Shown: positions 24,069-33,715, counted from the stretch's first letter. The stretch is DNA of 64,000 nucleotides from Jannaschia donghaensis (GCF_001403795.1 NZ_CXSU01000011.1:131300-195299), one strand, 5' to 3'. Program-made: numbers and translations. The notes: a model not told the origin generated them from the letters alone.

Positions 24069-24737
24069 TCAGGCGATCCGTGTCGCGACCATGTGCCAGG
24101 TGACGGCAACGAAATAGACCACGGACGCCGCAACGACGAACCCGTGCCAGATCGCGTTGTGAAACCGCATCCGCTCCATCATCAGGAACGGCGTGCCCAG
24201 CGAATAGATCAGGCCGCCCCCAAGCATCAGCGCGAAGACGGGCCAGGACGTCGTGGCGATCACTTCGCCGCCGCCGATCAGGACGGCCCAGCCCATCGAC
24301 AGGCCGATCGCCACCGACAGCGCCGTCGACCGACGCCGGCGCAGAAAGGTCGTGACCGTCGCCACCACCGCCGCCGTCCACATCGCGGCCAGGAACGTAT
24401 TGCCGGTGCCCGACAGCAGGCCGAACGGCGTCACCGTGCCCGCGATCTTGAGGTAGATCGCCGACAGGTCCATCCGGCGCAGCCGGTCCTGCCAATCGGG
24501 GTGGGAGATGTGATTGTAGGCCAGCGACGCCGACAACATCGCGATCAGCGTCGCGCCATAGATAGAAACGGCCAATATGCCGGTGGCATCGCCGCGCAGC
24601 ACGGCCGTGAGCGTGATAAGGACGGGAACGGCGGCAAGCGCCAGGATCAGCCCGGCGATGTGCACGACCGCATCGCTCACCAATTCGGCCCGGTCGTAGG
24701 GGCGGTTGGCGGGGGCGGTGTCATCCATCTGGGTCAT
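24069..24737 (-). CDS. trhA: PAQR/hemolysin III family membrane protein
   Basis: This is a 222-residue protein with seven hydrophobic segments. It carries the conserved polar residues of the bacterial PAQR family: Glu18-Leu-Val-Ser-Asp in front of helix one (with His27 in it), Ser-Ala-Ser-Leu-Ala-Tyr-Asn-His in helix three, and the late Met-Arg-Phe-His-Asn-Ala-Ile-Trp-His. TrhA-type proteins control membrane fluidity; the older name hemolysin III reflects activity of one homologue and should not be read as toxicity. The His and Asp/Glu residues probably bind zinc. It is followed by a hairpin with a T-run. Confidence 0.93.
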   Translation of the reverse strand: MTQMDDTAPANRPYDRAELVSDAVVHIAGLILALAAVPVLITLTAVLRGDATGILAVSIYGATLIAMLSASLAYNHISHPDWQDRLRRMDLSAIYLKIAGTVTPFGLLSGTGNTFLAAMWTAAVVATVTTFLRRRRSTALSVAIGLSMGWAVLIGGGEVIATTSWPVFALMLGGGLIYSLGTPFLMMERMRFHNAIWHGFVVAASVVYFVAVTWHMVATRIA

Positions 24738-24794
24738 TATCCAGATATAGCGTCCAAATTTTAACAGTCACCTCACGACCCTGACGACGCCGCG

Positions 24795-25490
24795 TTACCC
24801 GTGCCACCGAAGCGCCAGCCGCACCGCCTGCGGGGTCGGCGTCCAGACCCCGAACCGCACGCCCGCCGCACGCAGCATCTGTCCGACCCAGACGTTGCAG
24901 GTGCGCCAAAGATCGAAGCGGCCGACCGCGCCAAAGAACCCGTCGGTCGCCGTAAATCCGGGATGGTTCAACGCCTGTCTGTCGGTGGATGCGACCAGCG
25001 CCGCAAGCAGACGGTCGTATTGTACCGCGCCCAACCGAAGTTCGGGGCGGCCCGACAGGTCGACATCGCCCCAAACCTCCACCCGCAGGACGGAGGCATC
25101 GCCGGTCACCGCGCGCCAGACCGGCCCGACCTCCATGTCCGAATAGCGGCCGGTCGCAGTATAGAAATCCCGCGCGCCCCAACCAATCAGGATCCAGCGG
25201 GCACCGAGCGCATCCACCGGCACGCCCGCGTCTGTCGCGAAACCGAACGCGGCCCGCGTGCGCGGCGTTGCGGGCAACAGGAAATCGTAGTGGATCGCGG
25301 TGCCGACCAGATGGATCGTAACGTCATCGCCGGGCGCGGCCCCGTCGGACGGAATCATCGCACCAATCAGCCCGGCGATCAGCCAGACGGCCACGGCACA
25401 CGGGACGATCAGCAGCCAGCGCAGCGCGCGAAGGACCCGCCTCAGTGGCCGTCGCCTTCCAGAACGAAACGCTTGTCGCAGTATCCGCAT
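24795..25490 (-). CDS. DUF2459 (TIGR02117) family protein
   Basis: Membrane-anchored protein of about 231 residues with one N-terminal helix ([12 protein letters not shown]). The soluble part shows the DUF2459 landmarks: [11 protein letters not shown] near the start, Gly-Trp-Gly-Ala-Arg-Asp-Phe-Tyr, and Arg-Thr-Cys-Asn-Val-Trp with the conserved cysteine late. Function is unknown; a periplasmic Cys-His hydrolase is possible. The start is uncertain. ATG 25490 overlaps the zinc-finger gene by 49 bases. A CTG at 25445, behind GGAAGG and fused to that gene's stop, would give 216 residues. Confidence 0.78.
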   Translation of the reverse strand: MRILRQAFRSGRRRPLRRVLRALRWLLIVPCAVAVWLIAGLIGAMIPSDGAAPGDDVTIHLVGTAIHYDFLLPATPRTRAAFGFATDAGVPVDALGARWILIGWGARDFYTATGRYSDMEVGPVWRAVTGDASVLRVEVWGDVDLSGRPELRLGAVQYDRLLAALVASTDRQALNHPGFTATDGFFGAVGRFDLWRTCNVWVGQMLRAAGVRFGVWTPTPQAVRLALRWHG

Positions 25491-25651
25491 TCGACGAACC
25501 CGACCTTGGGGTCGATTGACAGCCAGACGCGTGGATGGCCCAATGCCCCCTCGCCCCCGTCGCACGCGATGCGGGTCGCGGTGACCGTCTCGATCTCGGG
25601 GGCCGGCAACTGGGTCTGACGGCTGGGATAACGGGGCGTTCCGGTGGTCAT
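25442..25651 (-). CDS. Small zinc-finger protein (zf-CHCC family)
   Basis: This is a 69-residue protein whose C-terminal half has a possible zinc-binding set: Cys30, Gly-His39-Pro, [10 protein letters not shown]. This matches the zf-CHCC family, which includes the mitochondrial complex I subunit NDUFS6 and its alphaproteobacterial relatives. A role with complex I is an inference from that family and not shown. The ATG at 25651 is chosen because the family begins shortly before the Pro-Ser-Arg-Gln-Thr segment; the frame extends further upstream without family similarity. It ends at the likely start of the DUF2459 gene and is divergent from the ABC ATPase gene. Confidence 0.9.
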   Translation of the reverse strand: MTTGTPRYPSRQTQLPAPEIETVTATRIACDGGEGALGHPRVWLSIDPKVGFVECGYCDKRFVLEGDGH

Positions 25652-25823
25652 GCTGGCTCTCGGTCTGTGCGGGCGAATGTGCTCCGTCTTATGGCCCATC
25701 GCCCGCGCCGCCCGCAAGCGGCTCGGCAGGGGCGCACAGGTCGGTCGCGTCCAGACGCGGTTGCCTTGGGGGCCGGGGCCTTCTACCTCCCACGGCACTG
25801 CGACACGCCGGGAAGGGCCATGC

Positions 25824-26753
25824 ATGACCAATGCGATCGAGATCGAAGGGCTGCGCAAGACCTATGGCGGCGATGGCAAGACCCCCGCGAAGGAAGCGTT
25901 GAAGGGGCTGGATCTGACCATTCCGACCGGCAGCATCTTCGGTCTGCTGGGGCCGAACGGGGCCGGAAAATCCACGACGATCAACATCATGGCGGGTCTG
26001 GTGCGCAAGACCGCCGGCAAGGTCCGGATCTGGGGCTTCGATCAGGATCGCAATCCGCGCCAGTCGCGCGCGGCCATCGGTGTCATGCCGCAGGAGTTGA
26101 ACCTCGATCCGTTCTTTACGCCTGCGGGCGCGCTCGACGTGCAGGCGGGGCTTTATGGCGTGCCCAAGGCGCAGCGCAAGACCATGGAAATTCTGGAATT
26201 GGTGGGCCTGTCGGACAAGGCAGACGCCTATGCGCGCACATTGTCGGGGGGTATGCGGCGGCGGCTTCTGCTGGCCAAGGCGCTGGTGCATCACCCCCAG
26301 ATCCTGGTGCTGGACGAACCGACGGCAGGCGTGGATATCGAGTTGCGGCAAATGCTCTGGCGCAACGTGCGCCGCCTGAACCAGGAACGGGGGATGACGA
26401 TCATCCTGACCACCCACTACCTGGAGGAGGCGCAGGAGATGTGCGACGAAATCGCCATCATCGCTGACGGCGAGCTGGTGATACGTGACAAAACGGCGAA
26501 CCTCCTCAACCGGCTGGATGCCAAAACCATGGTCATCGTCCCCGAAGCCACGGTTGGCGATCTTGACCTGCCGGAAGGGCTCGAACTTGACCGTCGCGGC
26601 GACGGATCGCTGGCCTTCAGCTATGCCCGCGCGAAGATCACGGCGGAGCAATTGCTGGGCTTCGTCCACGCCAACGGCATTTCCATCCGCGACGTGCGCA
26701 CCGAGGAGGCGGATCTGGAGGACGTCTTCGTCTCCCTCACCCACCGCGACTAG
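25824..26753 (+). CDS. ABC transporter ATP-binding protein, ABC-2 type
   Basis: The 309-residue ATPase has Walker A Gly-Pro-Asn-Gly-Ala-Gly-Lys-Ser-Thr near residue 46, Q-loop Val-Met-Pro-Gln-Glu, signature Leu-Ser-Gly-Gly-Met-Arg-Arg-Arg near residue 146, Walker B Ile-Leu-Val-Leu-Asp-Glu-Pro-Thr and switch His. Its closest general type is the drug/polysaccharide ABC-2 export ATPase (CcmA/NodI-like). The C-terminal 80 residues look regulatory, ending Asp-Leu-Glu-Asp-Val-Phe. GGGAAGGGCC precedes the ATG. The usual permease gene is missing from both sides, so it is an orphan ATPase here and its substrate is unknown. Confidence 0.93.
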   Translation: MTNAIEIEGLRKTYGGDGKTPAKEALKGLDLTIPTGSIFGLLGPNGAGKSTTINIMAGLVRKTAGKVRIWGFDQDRNPRQSRAAIGVMPQELNLDPFFTPAGALDVQAGLYGVPKAQRKTMEILELVGLSDKADAYARTLSGGMRRRLLLAKALVHHPQILVLDEPTAGVDIELRQMLWRNVRRLNQERGMTIILTTHYLEEAQEMCDEIAIIADGELVIRDKTANLLNRLDAKTMVIVPEATVGDLDLPEGLELDRRGDGSLAFSYARAKITAEQLLGFVHANGISIRDVRTEEADLEDVFVSLTHRD

Positions 26754-27610
26754 GGCCGTCGGAAGATCAGGTCCTTGGCAGCCAGACCGGCACCGCCCGT
26801 GATCAACAGGCAGGCAAGCGCCACCGCCCAGGTCAGCGTCGCCTGACCCGCCCCGATCAACACGAAGGTCGACAAAAGCGGCGCACCATAGCTGGCCGCC
26901 CCCAGCACCGGCAGATCGCCGCGCTTGACCCCGATGTCCCATAGAAAGAAGGCAAGACCGACGGGTCCGAGGCCCAGCCCCAGGATGGCGAGCCATTCGG
27001 TCCCCTGCGGAACAACGGTGGACTCCAGCGCCAGATGGGCCACCAGCGACAGCGCCGCGGTGGCCAAGCAGAACCCGGTCACGGCGTCCGTCGGAACATC
27101 GGCGAACCGGCGCGACAGCACCGAATACCCCGCCCAGAAGAAGGCGGCGACAAAAGCGATGGCATAGCCCGCCGCATGGTCGGACGACAGCGCGACCCCC
27201 TGCCCCCCGGTCACGATCAGGGCCGCCCCCGCCAACCCCAGCAGCGCGCCGATCAAGTGATGCGCCCGCAGGCCAGTGCCAAGCGACGACAGCAATACGA
27301 TGAGCAGCGGCCAGAGATAGGCGATCAGGCTGGCCTGCACCGGGGGCGCGGCGCGCAACGCCAGCACATAAAGAAGGTGATAGCCGAAGAGGCCACCCAC
27401 CCCCAGCGCCCAGACCGGCCAGGGCTGACGCCAGGCGGTCCATCCGCGCCGCCGCCATCCCGCGATCAGGCCCATCGTGCCACCCACCGCAAAGCACATC
27501 GCCAGAAGCTGAAACGGCGGCACGTCGCCCGACAGCGTCGTGAACAGCGCCAGTGTCGCCCAGAGAACGACGGCACCGAAGCCCGCCAATGTCGCCATGT
27601 CACGCGTCAT
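26750..27610 (-). CDS. EamA/DMT family transporter
   Basis: This is a 286-residue inner-membrane protein with ten hydrophobic segments in two similar halves, as usual for drug/metabolite transporters. The first half contains Trp-Ala-Thr-Leu-Ala-Leu-Phe and Leu-Arg-Ala-Ala-Pro-Pro-Val-Gln-Ala-Ser-Leu-Ile-Ala-Tyr-Leu-Trp-Pro-Leu; that last run matches the conserved core of YddG-type aromatic amino-acid exporters. A role in exporting amino acids is therefore possible but unproven. The ATG at 27610 follows GAAGG; upstream in-frame codons cover only the leader of the facing gene. Its stop overlaps the ABC ATPase stop as CTAG. Confidence 0.9.
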   Translation of the reverse strand: MTRDMATLAGFGAVVLWATLALFTTLSGDVPPFQLLAMCFAVGGTMGLIAGWRRRGWTAWRQPWPVWALGVGGLFGYHLLYVLALRAAPPVQASLIAYLWPLLIVLLSSLGTGLRAHHLIGALLGLAGAALIVTGGQGVALSSDHAAGYAIAFVAAFFWAGYSVLSRRFADVPTDAVTGFCLATAALSLVAHLALESTVVPQGTEWLAILGLGLGPVGLAFFLWDIGVKRGDLPVLGAASYGAPLLSTFVLIGAGQATLTWAVALACLLITGGAGLAAKDLIFRRP

Positions 27611-27677
27611 GCACCTTCGGATGACCGCTTGATCGCACGGGGGCAAGGTGTAGCGTTCAAACGAACACGGAGGATGT

Positions 27678-28853
27678 ATGGCGGACAGGATCGTGATCAT
27701 AGGCGGCGCCATCATGGGGTCGAGCCTGGCCTGGTGGTTGACGGACCTGGGGCATCCCGCATCCGACATCACCGTGGTGGAGCGTGATTCGACCTACGCC
27801 GCCTGCGGCACCGCCTTCACCAACAGCTGCATCCGGCAGCAGTTCGGCAACCCTCTCAACATCGCGGTCAGCCAATTCGGGGTGGAGTGTATCCGCAACT
27901 TCCAGACCATCATGGACGATGCGCGCGTGCCGCCGATTCACTTTCACCCCTTCGGCTACATGTATCTGGCCGACACGCCCGAGGCGGAGGCGAACCTGCG
28001 CCGGATGCACGGGGTGCAGGTCGCGTCGGGGGCCGGCACGCGGCTGATGTCGCCCGACGACATCGCGCGCGACTTCCCGTTCTACGACACGGCCGGGCTT
28101 CGGCTGGGGGCCCACGGCACGCGAGACGAGGGGTATTTCGACGGGACGACCATGTTCGACTGGTGGCGGCGCTGCGCCTGCGATCGGGGCGTGACCTATC
28201 TGACGGACACGGTGATCGGCATCGACACGTCGGGCGGACGGGTCGGCGGCGTGACGCTGGCGTCCGGGGCGCGGCTGGGTGCGGACATCGTGGTCAACGC
28301 CGCCGGCACGCGCGGCGCGGCGGTGGCGCGGATGGCAGGCCTGGATTTGCCGGTGGAGCCGCGCAAACGCTACACTTGGGTTTTCTCGGCCGCGCGCCCG
28401 CTGGACCGCGACCTGCCGCTGACCATCGACCCGTCGGGCGTTCACGTGCGTCAGGACGGCGCGAACTACCTGGCCGGGGCGACGCCCGACATGGACCCCG
28501 CCGTCGACCCCGAGGATTTCGCGGGCGACTGGGCCATCTGGGAAGACAAGGTCTGGCCGGCCATCGCCGCCCGCATCCCCGCATTCGAGGAGATCCGCGT
28601 GACGCAAAGCTGGGTCGGGCACTACGATTACAACACGTTCGACCAGAATGCCGTGGTGGGCCCGCACGGCGACTTGCCGGGGTTCCACACGCTAAACGGG
28701 TTTTCGGGGCATGGGTTGCAACAGTCGCCCGCCATGGGGCGGGGCCTGGCCGAATACCTGATCCACGGGTCCTATCGTACGTTGGACCTGACGCCGTTCG
28801 GGCCAGACCGCATCGCGACCGGCGTGCATTTCCCCGAGTCGGCGGTCATCTGA
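27678..28853 (+). CDS. FAD-dependent oxidoreductase (DAO family)
   Basis: This is a 391-residue flavoprotein of the D-amino-acid-oxidase/glycine-oxidase/sarcosine-oxidase type. The FAD-binding start is Ile-Val-Ile-Ile-Gly-Gly-Ala-Ile-Met-Gly-Ser-Ser; the third position of the usual Gly-x-Gly-x-x-Gly is Ala. Val-Asn-Ala-Ala-Gly-Thr-Arg-Gly near residue 210 and the late Gly-Phe-Ser-Gly-His-Gly-Leu-Gln-Gln-Ser-Pro-Ala are family marks for the second FAD contact. Substrate is probably an amine or amino acid. It is not near a clear pathway, so the reaction cannot be named. The ATG lies behind CGGAGG at 27669-27674. Confidence 0.9.
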   Translation: MADRIVIIGGAIMGSSLAWWLTDLGHPASDITVVERDSTYAACGTAFTNSCIRQQFGNPLNIAVSQFGVECIRNFQTIMDDARVPPIHFHPFGYMYLADTPEAEANLRRMHGVQVASGAGTRLMSPDDIARDFPFYDTAGLRLGAHGTRDEGYFDGTTMFDWWRRCACDRGVTYLTDTVIGIDTSGGRVGGVTLASGARLGADIVVNAAGTRGAAVARMAGLDLPVEPRKRYTWVFSAARPLDRDLPLTIDPSGVHVRQDGANYLAGATPDMDPAVDPEDFAGDWAIWEDKVWPAIAARIPAFEEIRVTQSWVGHYDYNTFDQNAVVGPHGDLPGFHTLNGFSGHGLQQSPAMGRGLAEYLIHGSYRTLDLTPFGPDRIATGVHFPESAVI

Positions 28854-28901
28854 ATCGCCCCCGGCGGACCCCGCCCGCCCCGCAACAATCGCGAATTTGC
28901 C

Positions 28902-28919
28902 CAAATTCGGACGGATTCC
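28902..28919. promoter_or_regulatory. Palindrome upstream of the VPLPA-CTERM pair
   Basis: The arms CGAATTT and AAATTCG are perfect and separated by GCCC. They end 18 bases before the first VPLPA-CTERM gene. This is the most AT-rich spot in the intergenic region. It could be an operator or a 5' mRNA hairpin; the protein that binds it is unknown. Confidence 0.5.
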
Positions 28920-28937
28920 GCGGTCATTCCGGTCGTC

Positions 28938-29570
28938 ATGAAACAGATTCTCGTTCCCCTGGCCGTCATGGCCGCGTTCATCCTGCCCGCAGGCGAAGCT
29001 GGCGCGGCGGTCATCGGAACCTATGATTTCGACTATTCCGACACGGGCAACCGCAGTGGGCAGGGTCGGGATCAGAATGCCAATGGCGTGCTTATCTCGG
29101 ACGACGGCTCGACGTTCCGCGACAGCTTCTCCTTCGGGGATCTGAGCGGCGCAATCATCGAATCGTTCGATCTGTCGTTCACCTTCTCGGGTGCCGGACC
29201 GACGTCTTTCACCATCTTCACCCTCGAAGAATGGACCGTTACGCTGGAGGGCAGCGATCCCACCGGCACATCCGACGATCTGTTCGGCACGCTCGTGGAT
29301 GCAACTGCCCCTCTGGCCGGGACGATCGACGCGACCACCGCTCCGGGAAGTTCGTTCTTCGACGATGCCCTTGCAAATCTCGGCTTCGACTTCTCGTTCG
29401 AGCAGGACGGCCTTCTCCCCGGCAACAGCTTCCGCCTGGCCGGCGCATCGCTGAGCGTGAACGGCACCGCCGCCGTCGTGCCCCTGCCGGCACCGGGGTT
29501 CCTGCTGCTTGCGGCCCTCGGAGGTCTTGCCATGCTGCGGCGACGCAAGACAGCCGATGTCGTTGCCTGA
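28938..29570 (+). CDS. Secreted VPLPA-CTERM sorting-signal protein 1
   Basis: The 210-residue protein has an N-terminal signal peptide (Met-Lys-Gln-Ile-Leu start, cleavage near Ala-Gly-Ala-Ala) and a C-terminal sorting tail: Val-Pro-Leu-Pro-Ala-Pro-Gly-Phe, a hydrophobic helix, then Leu-Arg-Arg-Arg-Lys. Such tails are recognised by exosortases in bacteria that make exopolysaccharide, so it is probably processed at the cell surface. The middle is rich in Ser, Thr, Gly and Asp with beta-strand character; the function is unknown. It is adjacent to a clear paralogue, 27 bases downstream. Confidence 0.88.
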   Translation: MKQILVPLAVMAAFILPAGEAGAAVIGTYDFDYSDTGNRSGQGRDQNANGVLISDDGSTFRDSFSFGDLSGAIIESFDLSFTFSGAGPTSFTIFTLEEWTVTLEGSDPTGTSDDLFGTLVDATAPLAGTIDATTAPGSSFFDDALANLGFDFSFEQDGLLPGNSFRLAGASLSVNGTAAVVPLPAPGFLLLAALGGLAMLRRRKTADVVA

Positions 29571-29597
29571 TCCGTGGCACCCTTCGGGGGCACGGGC

Positions 29598-30248
29598 ATG
29601 ATCAAGGCGCTCACGACCAAACTGGGCCTCCTCCTCGTCTGCCTGCTGGGTCTATCATCTCCGGTGGATGCGGCGGTGATCGGCACCTATGTGCACGACT
29701 ACGGCCGCAACGGCGGACGGGTTGCGCCCCAGACCTACGGGCGATTGCAGGGCGATCGCGTCGTGATCCGCGACTCCACCAACGGCGTCACGGATTTCGC
29801 CGATTCCATCGACCTGTCCGGCATCGGCGTGGTCGGCACGGATGTGACGGTCGACAGTATCGACCTCGATCTGGTGTTCGACCGCGCCGGGCCGAACCCG
29901 CGCAATTCGGAAAACTGGTTCGTGGAAATTTCGGGGGCCGGGTCCGGCTTCGGGCTGAGCACGATCGCCCTTTTGGAAGACCGCCTGTCCCCGCAGACCG
30001 TCACCCTGACGGCCGGCAGCGATGCCTTCGATGCCGCGCTGGCGAACCTTCGCCTCGACTTCACGTTTTCGGAACCGGGCTTCGGGCGCAGCGACACCTT
30101 CCGCCTGTTCAGCGCGACCGTCCGCGTCAACGGGTCGGTCATCGCCGCCGTGCCGCTTCCGGCGCCCGGTTTTCTGCTGCTGGCGGGGCTGGGCGGGCTG
30201 GCGTTCCTGCGCCGCAAGCCCGATCCAAAGGGCGCGCCTCAGACGTAG
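29598..30248 (+). CDS. Secreted VPLPA-CTERM sorting-signal protein 2
   Basis: This 216-residue paralogue of the preceding gene has the same plan: signal peptide ending Ser-Pro-Val-Asp-Ala, mature start Ala-Val-Ile-Gly-Thr-Tyr (identical in both), beta-rich Ser/Thr/Asp body with Phe-Asp-Ala-Ala-Leu-Ala-Asn-Leu, and C-terminal [11 protein letters not shown] then Leu-Arg-Arg-Lys. The two probably arose by tandem duplication and then diverged through the middle. The ATG at 29598 is preferred; one further upstream in frame adds eight residues. Its last ten bases overlap the 3' end of the convergent xylA gene. Confidence 0.85.
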   Translation: MIKALTTKLGLLLVCLLGLSSPVDAAVIGTYVHDYGRNGGRVAPQTYGRLQGDRVVIRDSTNGVTDFADSIDLSGIGVVGTDVTVDSIDLDLVFDRAGPNPRNSENWFVEISGAGSGFGLSTIALLEDRLSPQTVTLTAGSDAFDAALANLRLDFTFSEPGFGRSDTFRLFSATVRVNGSVIAAVPLPAPGFLLLAGLGGLAFLRRKPDPKGAPQT

Positions 30249-31531
30249 CGGTTGAGGATGTTTTCCAACCGCTCCTGCCGGCCTGACACGGGGTCGGGAT
30301 TGATCCCCTGCGCCTGCACCCGCGCCGCGATCGACCCCAGATCGGACGTCAACAGATCGCCCTGCGCATCCCACCCGGCATAGCGGGCATTGCGCGCCGC
30401 CTCCAACTCTCCGCCTTCGATCATCGCGGCCGCAGCCTTCAGACCCCGCGCGCAGACGTCCATCGCGCCGACATGCGCCGCAATCAGATCGACCGGGTCC
30501 AGCGACTGACGGCGCAGCTTGGCATCGAAATTGGTGCCGCCCGTGGTGAAGCCACCCGCCATCAACACCTCGTAATAGGCGCGTGCAACTTCCGGCACGT
30601 TGTCGGGAAACTGGTCCGTATCCCAACCCGATTGGTAGTCGTTGCGGTTCATGTCGATGGACCCGAAGATCCCCAGGGACCGCGCCATGGCCAGCTCGTG
30701 CTCGAAGCTGTGACCTGCCAGAATCGCGTGGCCCTGTTCGAGGTTCATCTTCACCTCCCCTTCCAGCCCGAAATCCTTGAGGAAGCCATAAACCGTGGCG
30801 ACGTCGTAATCGTATTGGTGCTTGGTCGGTTCCTGCGGTTTCGGCTCGATCAAGATGGCACCGTCGAAGCCGATCTTCTTGGCATACTCGACAACCATGC
30901 ACAGGAAGCGCCCCGCCTGTTCACGCTCGCGCTTCAGATCGGTGTTCAGAAGCGTCTCATAGCCTTCGCGCCCGCCCCACAAAACGTAGTTTTCACCGCC
31001 CAGCTTGTGCGTCGCGTCGATGCAGGTCTTCACCGTCGCGGCCGCAAAGGCAAAGACATCCGGGTCGGGGTTGGTTGCGGCACCCGACATGTAGCGACGG
31101 TGGGAAAACAGATTGGCCGTCCCCCAAAGCAGCTTGGGCCCGCCCGCCTTCATCTTATCGCCGATATAGTCGGTGATCTCCTCCAACCGCGCGGTATTCT
31201 CGGCGAAGTCGGCACCCTCTGGCCGAATGTCGGCGTCGTGGAAGCAGTAGTACGGCTGGCCCAGGATCTCGAACATCTCGAAAGCGACGTCGGCCTTGAG
31301 CTTGGCAAGCTCCATCGTCTCCCCGAACCAAGGCCGCTCGAACGTCTGGCCGCCGAAGGGGTCGCCGCCGGGCCAGGCGAAGCTGTGCCACCAAGCGACG
31401 GCGAACCGCAGGTGATCTTCCATCCGCTTGCCCATGATGACCTCCTCCGCGTCGTAGTGGCGATAGGACAGGTCGTCGGTGGCGTTCGCGTCGAATCGCA
31501 CCTTGTCGATACCGGCGAAGAAATCGGTCAT
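30239..31531 (-). CDS. xylA: Xylose isomerase
   Basis: XylA converts D-xylose to D-xylulose in the cytoplasm. The 430-residue size fits the long (class II) type. Active-site marks are Tyr-Cys-Phe-His-Asp-Ala-Asp-Ile (catalytic His near residue 100), [10 protein letters not shown], [13 protein letters not shown], and Leu-Glu-Gln-Gly-His with the later Glu/Asp metal ligands (Asp-Met-Asn-Arg-Asn-Asp). It is last in the xylFHGBA operon, one base after xylB. Confidence 0.97.
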   Translation of the reverse strand: MTDFFAGIDKVRFDANATDDLSYRHYDAEEVIMGKRMEDHLRFAVAWWHSFAWPGGDPFGGQTFERPWFGETMELAKLKADVAFEMFEILGQPYYCFHDADIRPEGADFAENTARLEEITDYIGDKMKAGGPKLLWGTANLFSHRRYMSGAATNPDPDVFAFAAATVKTCIDATHKLGGENYVLWGGREGYETLLNTDLKREREQAGRFLCMVVEYAKKIGFDGAILIEPKPQEPTKHQYDYDVATVYGFLKDFGLEGEVKMNLEQGHAILAGHSFEHELAMARSLGIFGSIDMNRNDYQSGWDTDQFPDNVPEVARAYYEVLMAGGFTTGGTNFDAKLRRQSLDPVDLIAAHVGAMDVCARGLKAAAAMIEGGELEAARNARYAGWDAQGDLLTSDLGSIAARVQAQGINPDPVSGRQERLENILNRYV

Positions 31532-31532
31532 C

Positions 31533-32966
31533 TCAGAAATCCTTGAGCAGTTGATAGGCGCGGCGGTAGCGCGCGTGACCGGCGGCGAAAGCGTCAGTCA
31601 GATGAGTGTTAGGGTCATAGGTGCGGTCGACGACCGGGGGCGTCGCAATCTCCGCGCCCTCGCCCGTGGCGGCCATCCGGCCCAGTCGCGCTGCCCCCAG
31701 CGCGGCCCCGAACTCGCCCTGCGCGGGCAGGTCCAGTGGAATGTCCAGCGTCGTGGTCAGAATCCGCAGCCAATAATCCGACCGCGCGCCGCCCCCCATC
31801 GCCAGCGCCCGCGGAACATTCGTGCCCGTCGCGGCAAGGGCATCGCGGCAATCGGCGAAAGCATAGGCGACCCCCTCCATCACGGCGCGCGCGGCGGCCC
31901 GGGCATCAGTGGCGTGTTCGAGGCCGAGGAACTGACCCCGGATGGCGGCATCGTTGTGCGGCGTCCGCTCTCCCCCCAGATAGGGCAGGAACAGCGGCTT
32001 GCCGGGCGCGCGCAGCGGCTCCAGATCGGTGGTCAGATGCGCGGCAGACTGCCCCGTCAGCGTCGACAGCCAATTGAGCGCATCGGTGGCCGCCAAGATC
32101 ACACCCATCTGATGCCACGTGTCGGGCACCGCGTGGCAAAAGGCGTGGACGGCGGTGTCCGGGTCGGGGCGATATGCGTCCGTCGCGGCAAACAATACGC
32201 CGGAGGTTCCCAGCGACAGGAACGCCGCGCCATCGGACACGCAGCCCGCGCCGATGGCGGCGGCGGCGTTGTCGCCCGCCCCGCCCGCGACGGGAACGCG
32301 CGGCAGACCCACCTGCGCCGCAAGATCGGCGCGCAGGGTACCGCTGATTTGCGAGCCATCGACCAGGCGGGGCATGTGATCGCGGGTCAGGTGGCACGCG
32401 GCCAGAAGATCGTCGGACCAGTCGCGCGCGCCCGTATCCAGCCAAGCCGTCCCTGCGGCATCCGACATCTCCGACACGCAATCACCGGTCAGGAACAGGC
32501 GCAGGTAATCCTTGGGCAGCAATATCTTTTTGGTGCGCGCGAAGACGTCCGGTTCGGTCCGGCGCACCCATTCGACCTTGGGCGCCGTAAAGCCGGGGAA
32601 CACGATATTGCCGGTTCCGCTGCGAAACCGCGGGTCCGCGTCCAATTCTGCGGCTTGCGCGTGCGCACGCGTGTCGTTCCACAACAGGCAGGGGCGCAGC
32701 GCGCGATCGTCCGCCCCGACCATCGTGGCCCCGTGCATGTGCCCGGCCAGACCGATGCCGTGCAGGCCGCTGCAATCGTGTTTTGCGGCCAGGGCCGTCA
32801 GCGCGTCGCGCGCGGCATTGCACCAGCTTTCCGGCGATTGCTCGGACCAGCCATCGCGGGGTCGCTGAACCGACAGGGGTACGGAATGTTCAGCCAGAAC
32901 CCGGTCGTGCGCGTCGATCAGGATCGCCTTGAGCGACGACGTGCCAAGGTCGAGGCCGATGAACAT
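31533..32966 (-). CDS. xylB: Xylulokinase
   Basis: XylB phosphorylates D-xylulose with ATP to D-xylulose 5-phosphate, which enters the pentose phosphate pathway. The 477-residue FGGY-family kinase begins with [10 protein letters not shown] (phosphate 1 loop). It has the sugar-contact Gly-Leu-Ala-Gly-His-Met-His-Gly near residue 74 and a C-terminal [11 protein letters not shown] signature near residue 390. The start overlaps the xylG stop by one base. Assignment to xylulose over other pentuloses is supported by adjacent xylA. Confidence 0.96.
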   Translation of the reverse strand: MFIGLDLGTSSLKAILIDAHDRVLAEHSVPLSVQRPRDGWSEQSPESWCNAARDALTALAAKHDCSGLHGIGLAGHMHGATMVGADDRALRPCLLWNDTRAHAQAAELDADPRFRSGTGNIVFPGFTAPKVEWVRRTEPDVFARTKKILLPKDYLRLFLTGDCVSEMSDAAGTAWLDTGARDWSDDLLAACHLTRDHMPRLVDGSQISGTLRADLAAQVGLPRVPVAGGAGDNAAAAIGAGCVSDGAAFLSLGTSGVLFAATDAYRPDPDTAVHAFCHAVPDTWHQMGVILAATDALNWLSTLTGQSAAHLTTDLEPLRAPGKPLFLPYLGGERTPHNDAAIRGQFLGLEHATDARAAARAVMEGVAYAFADCRDALAATGTNVPRALAMGGGARSDYWLRILTTTLDIPLDLPAQGEFGAALGAARLGRMAATGEGAEIATPPVVDRTYDPNTHLTDAFAAGHARYRRAYQLLKDF

Positions 32967-33715
32967 CAGGCGGCTGCTTTTGGGTTCTTGCCGAGAATAA
33001 TCATCGACAGGATGTCGTCCTCGGTCACATCCTCCACCCGTTCGGTGCCGACCATCTTGCCATTCTTCATCACCGACACCCGGTCGCAGAGGTCCATCAT
33101 CTCCCGCGTGTCGTGACTGATGAGGAAAATACCCAAGCCCTGCGCCTTCAACTCCTGAATCAGATCGGCGACCATCTTGGTCTCATGCACGCCCAGCGCC
33201 GCCGTCGGCTCGTCCATGATGAGGATGCGGGCGTTGAAATACACGGCACGGGCAATGGCGACGGATTGGCGCTGGCCGCCCGACAGGGCTGATACCGGCT
33301 CGTTGATCTTTTTGAAGTTGGGGTTCAGGCGCGCCATGATCCTGCGCGTCTCCGCCTCCATCCGCGCGTCGTCCACCAGGCCAAAGCGGTTCGTCAACTC
33401 GCGCCCCAGGAACAGGTTCGCGGGGGCGTCCAAGTTATCGGCCAGCGCCAGCGTCTGATAGATCGTCTCGATGTTGTAGCGCCGGGCGTCGGCGGGGCTG
33501 CGGATCTCCGCCTCCTGCCCGTCGATGCGGATCGTGCCGGAATCGCGGGCGTACGCCCCCGACAGGATCTTGATCAGCGTCGATTTTCCGGCCCCGTTGT
33601 GACCCAGCAGGCCGACGACTTCGCCGGCATGCAGGTTCAGGCTGACGTCATCGACGGCGCGCACGCCCCCGAAGGCGATCGAAATGTTTTCGAGTTCGAC
33701 AAGTGGCGTAGCCAT
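32966..33715 (-). CDS. xylG: Xylose ABC transporter ATPase, single-domain
   Basis: This is a 249-residue ATPase with Walker A Gly-His-Asn-Gly-Ala-Gly-Lys-Ser near residue 38, signature Leu-Ser-Gly-Gly-Gln-Arg-Gln-Ser, Walker B [13 protein letters not shown], and His switch in Leu-Ile-Ser-His-Asp. It supplies ATP energy to the XylF/XylH importer. The E. coli XylG is a fused tandem of two ATPase domains of about 500 residues; this one carries just one domain and should work as a homodimer. Starts within the xylH stop (TGATG). Confidence 0.93.
   Translation of the reverse strand: MATPLVELENISIAFGGVRAVDDVSLNLHAGEVVGLLGHNGAGKSTLIKILSGAYARDSGTIRIDGQEAEIRSPADARRYNIETIYQTLALADNLDAPANLFLGRELTNRFGLVDDARMEAETRRIMARLNPNFKKINEPVSALSGGQRQSVAIARAVYFNARILIMDEPTAALGVHETKMVADLIQELKAQGLGIFLISHDTREMMDLCDRVSVMKNGKMVGTERVEDVTEDDILSMIILGKNPKAAA

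Noticed and set aside
24069-24737. Hemolysin (toxin) gene
   Set aside because: The PAQR-type helices and His/Asp residues indicate a membrane-homeostasis protein. The hemolysin III name is historical.
20778-24764. Very long open frame on the + strand opposite polA and trhA
   Set aside because: It is a shadow of strongly coding minus-strand genes in GC-rich DNA. Its translation is rich in Arg, Gly, His and Gln, lacks any domain pattern, and has no ribosome site.
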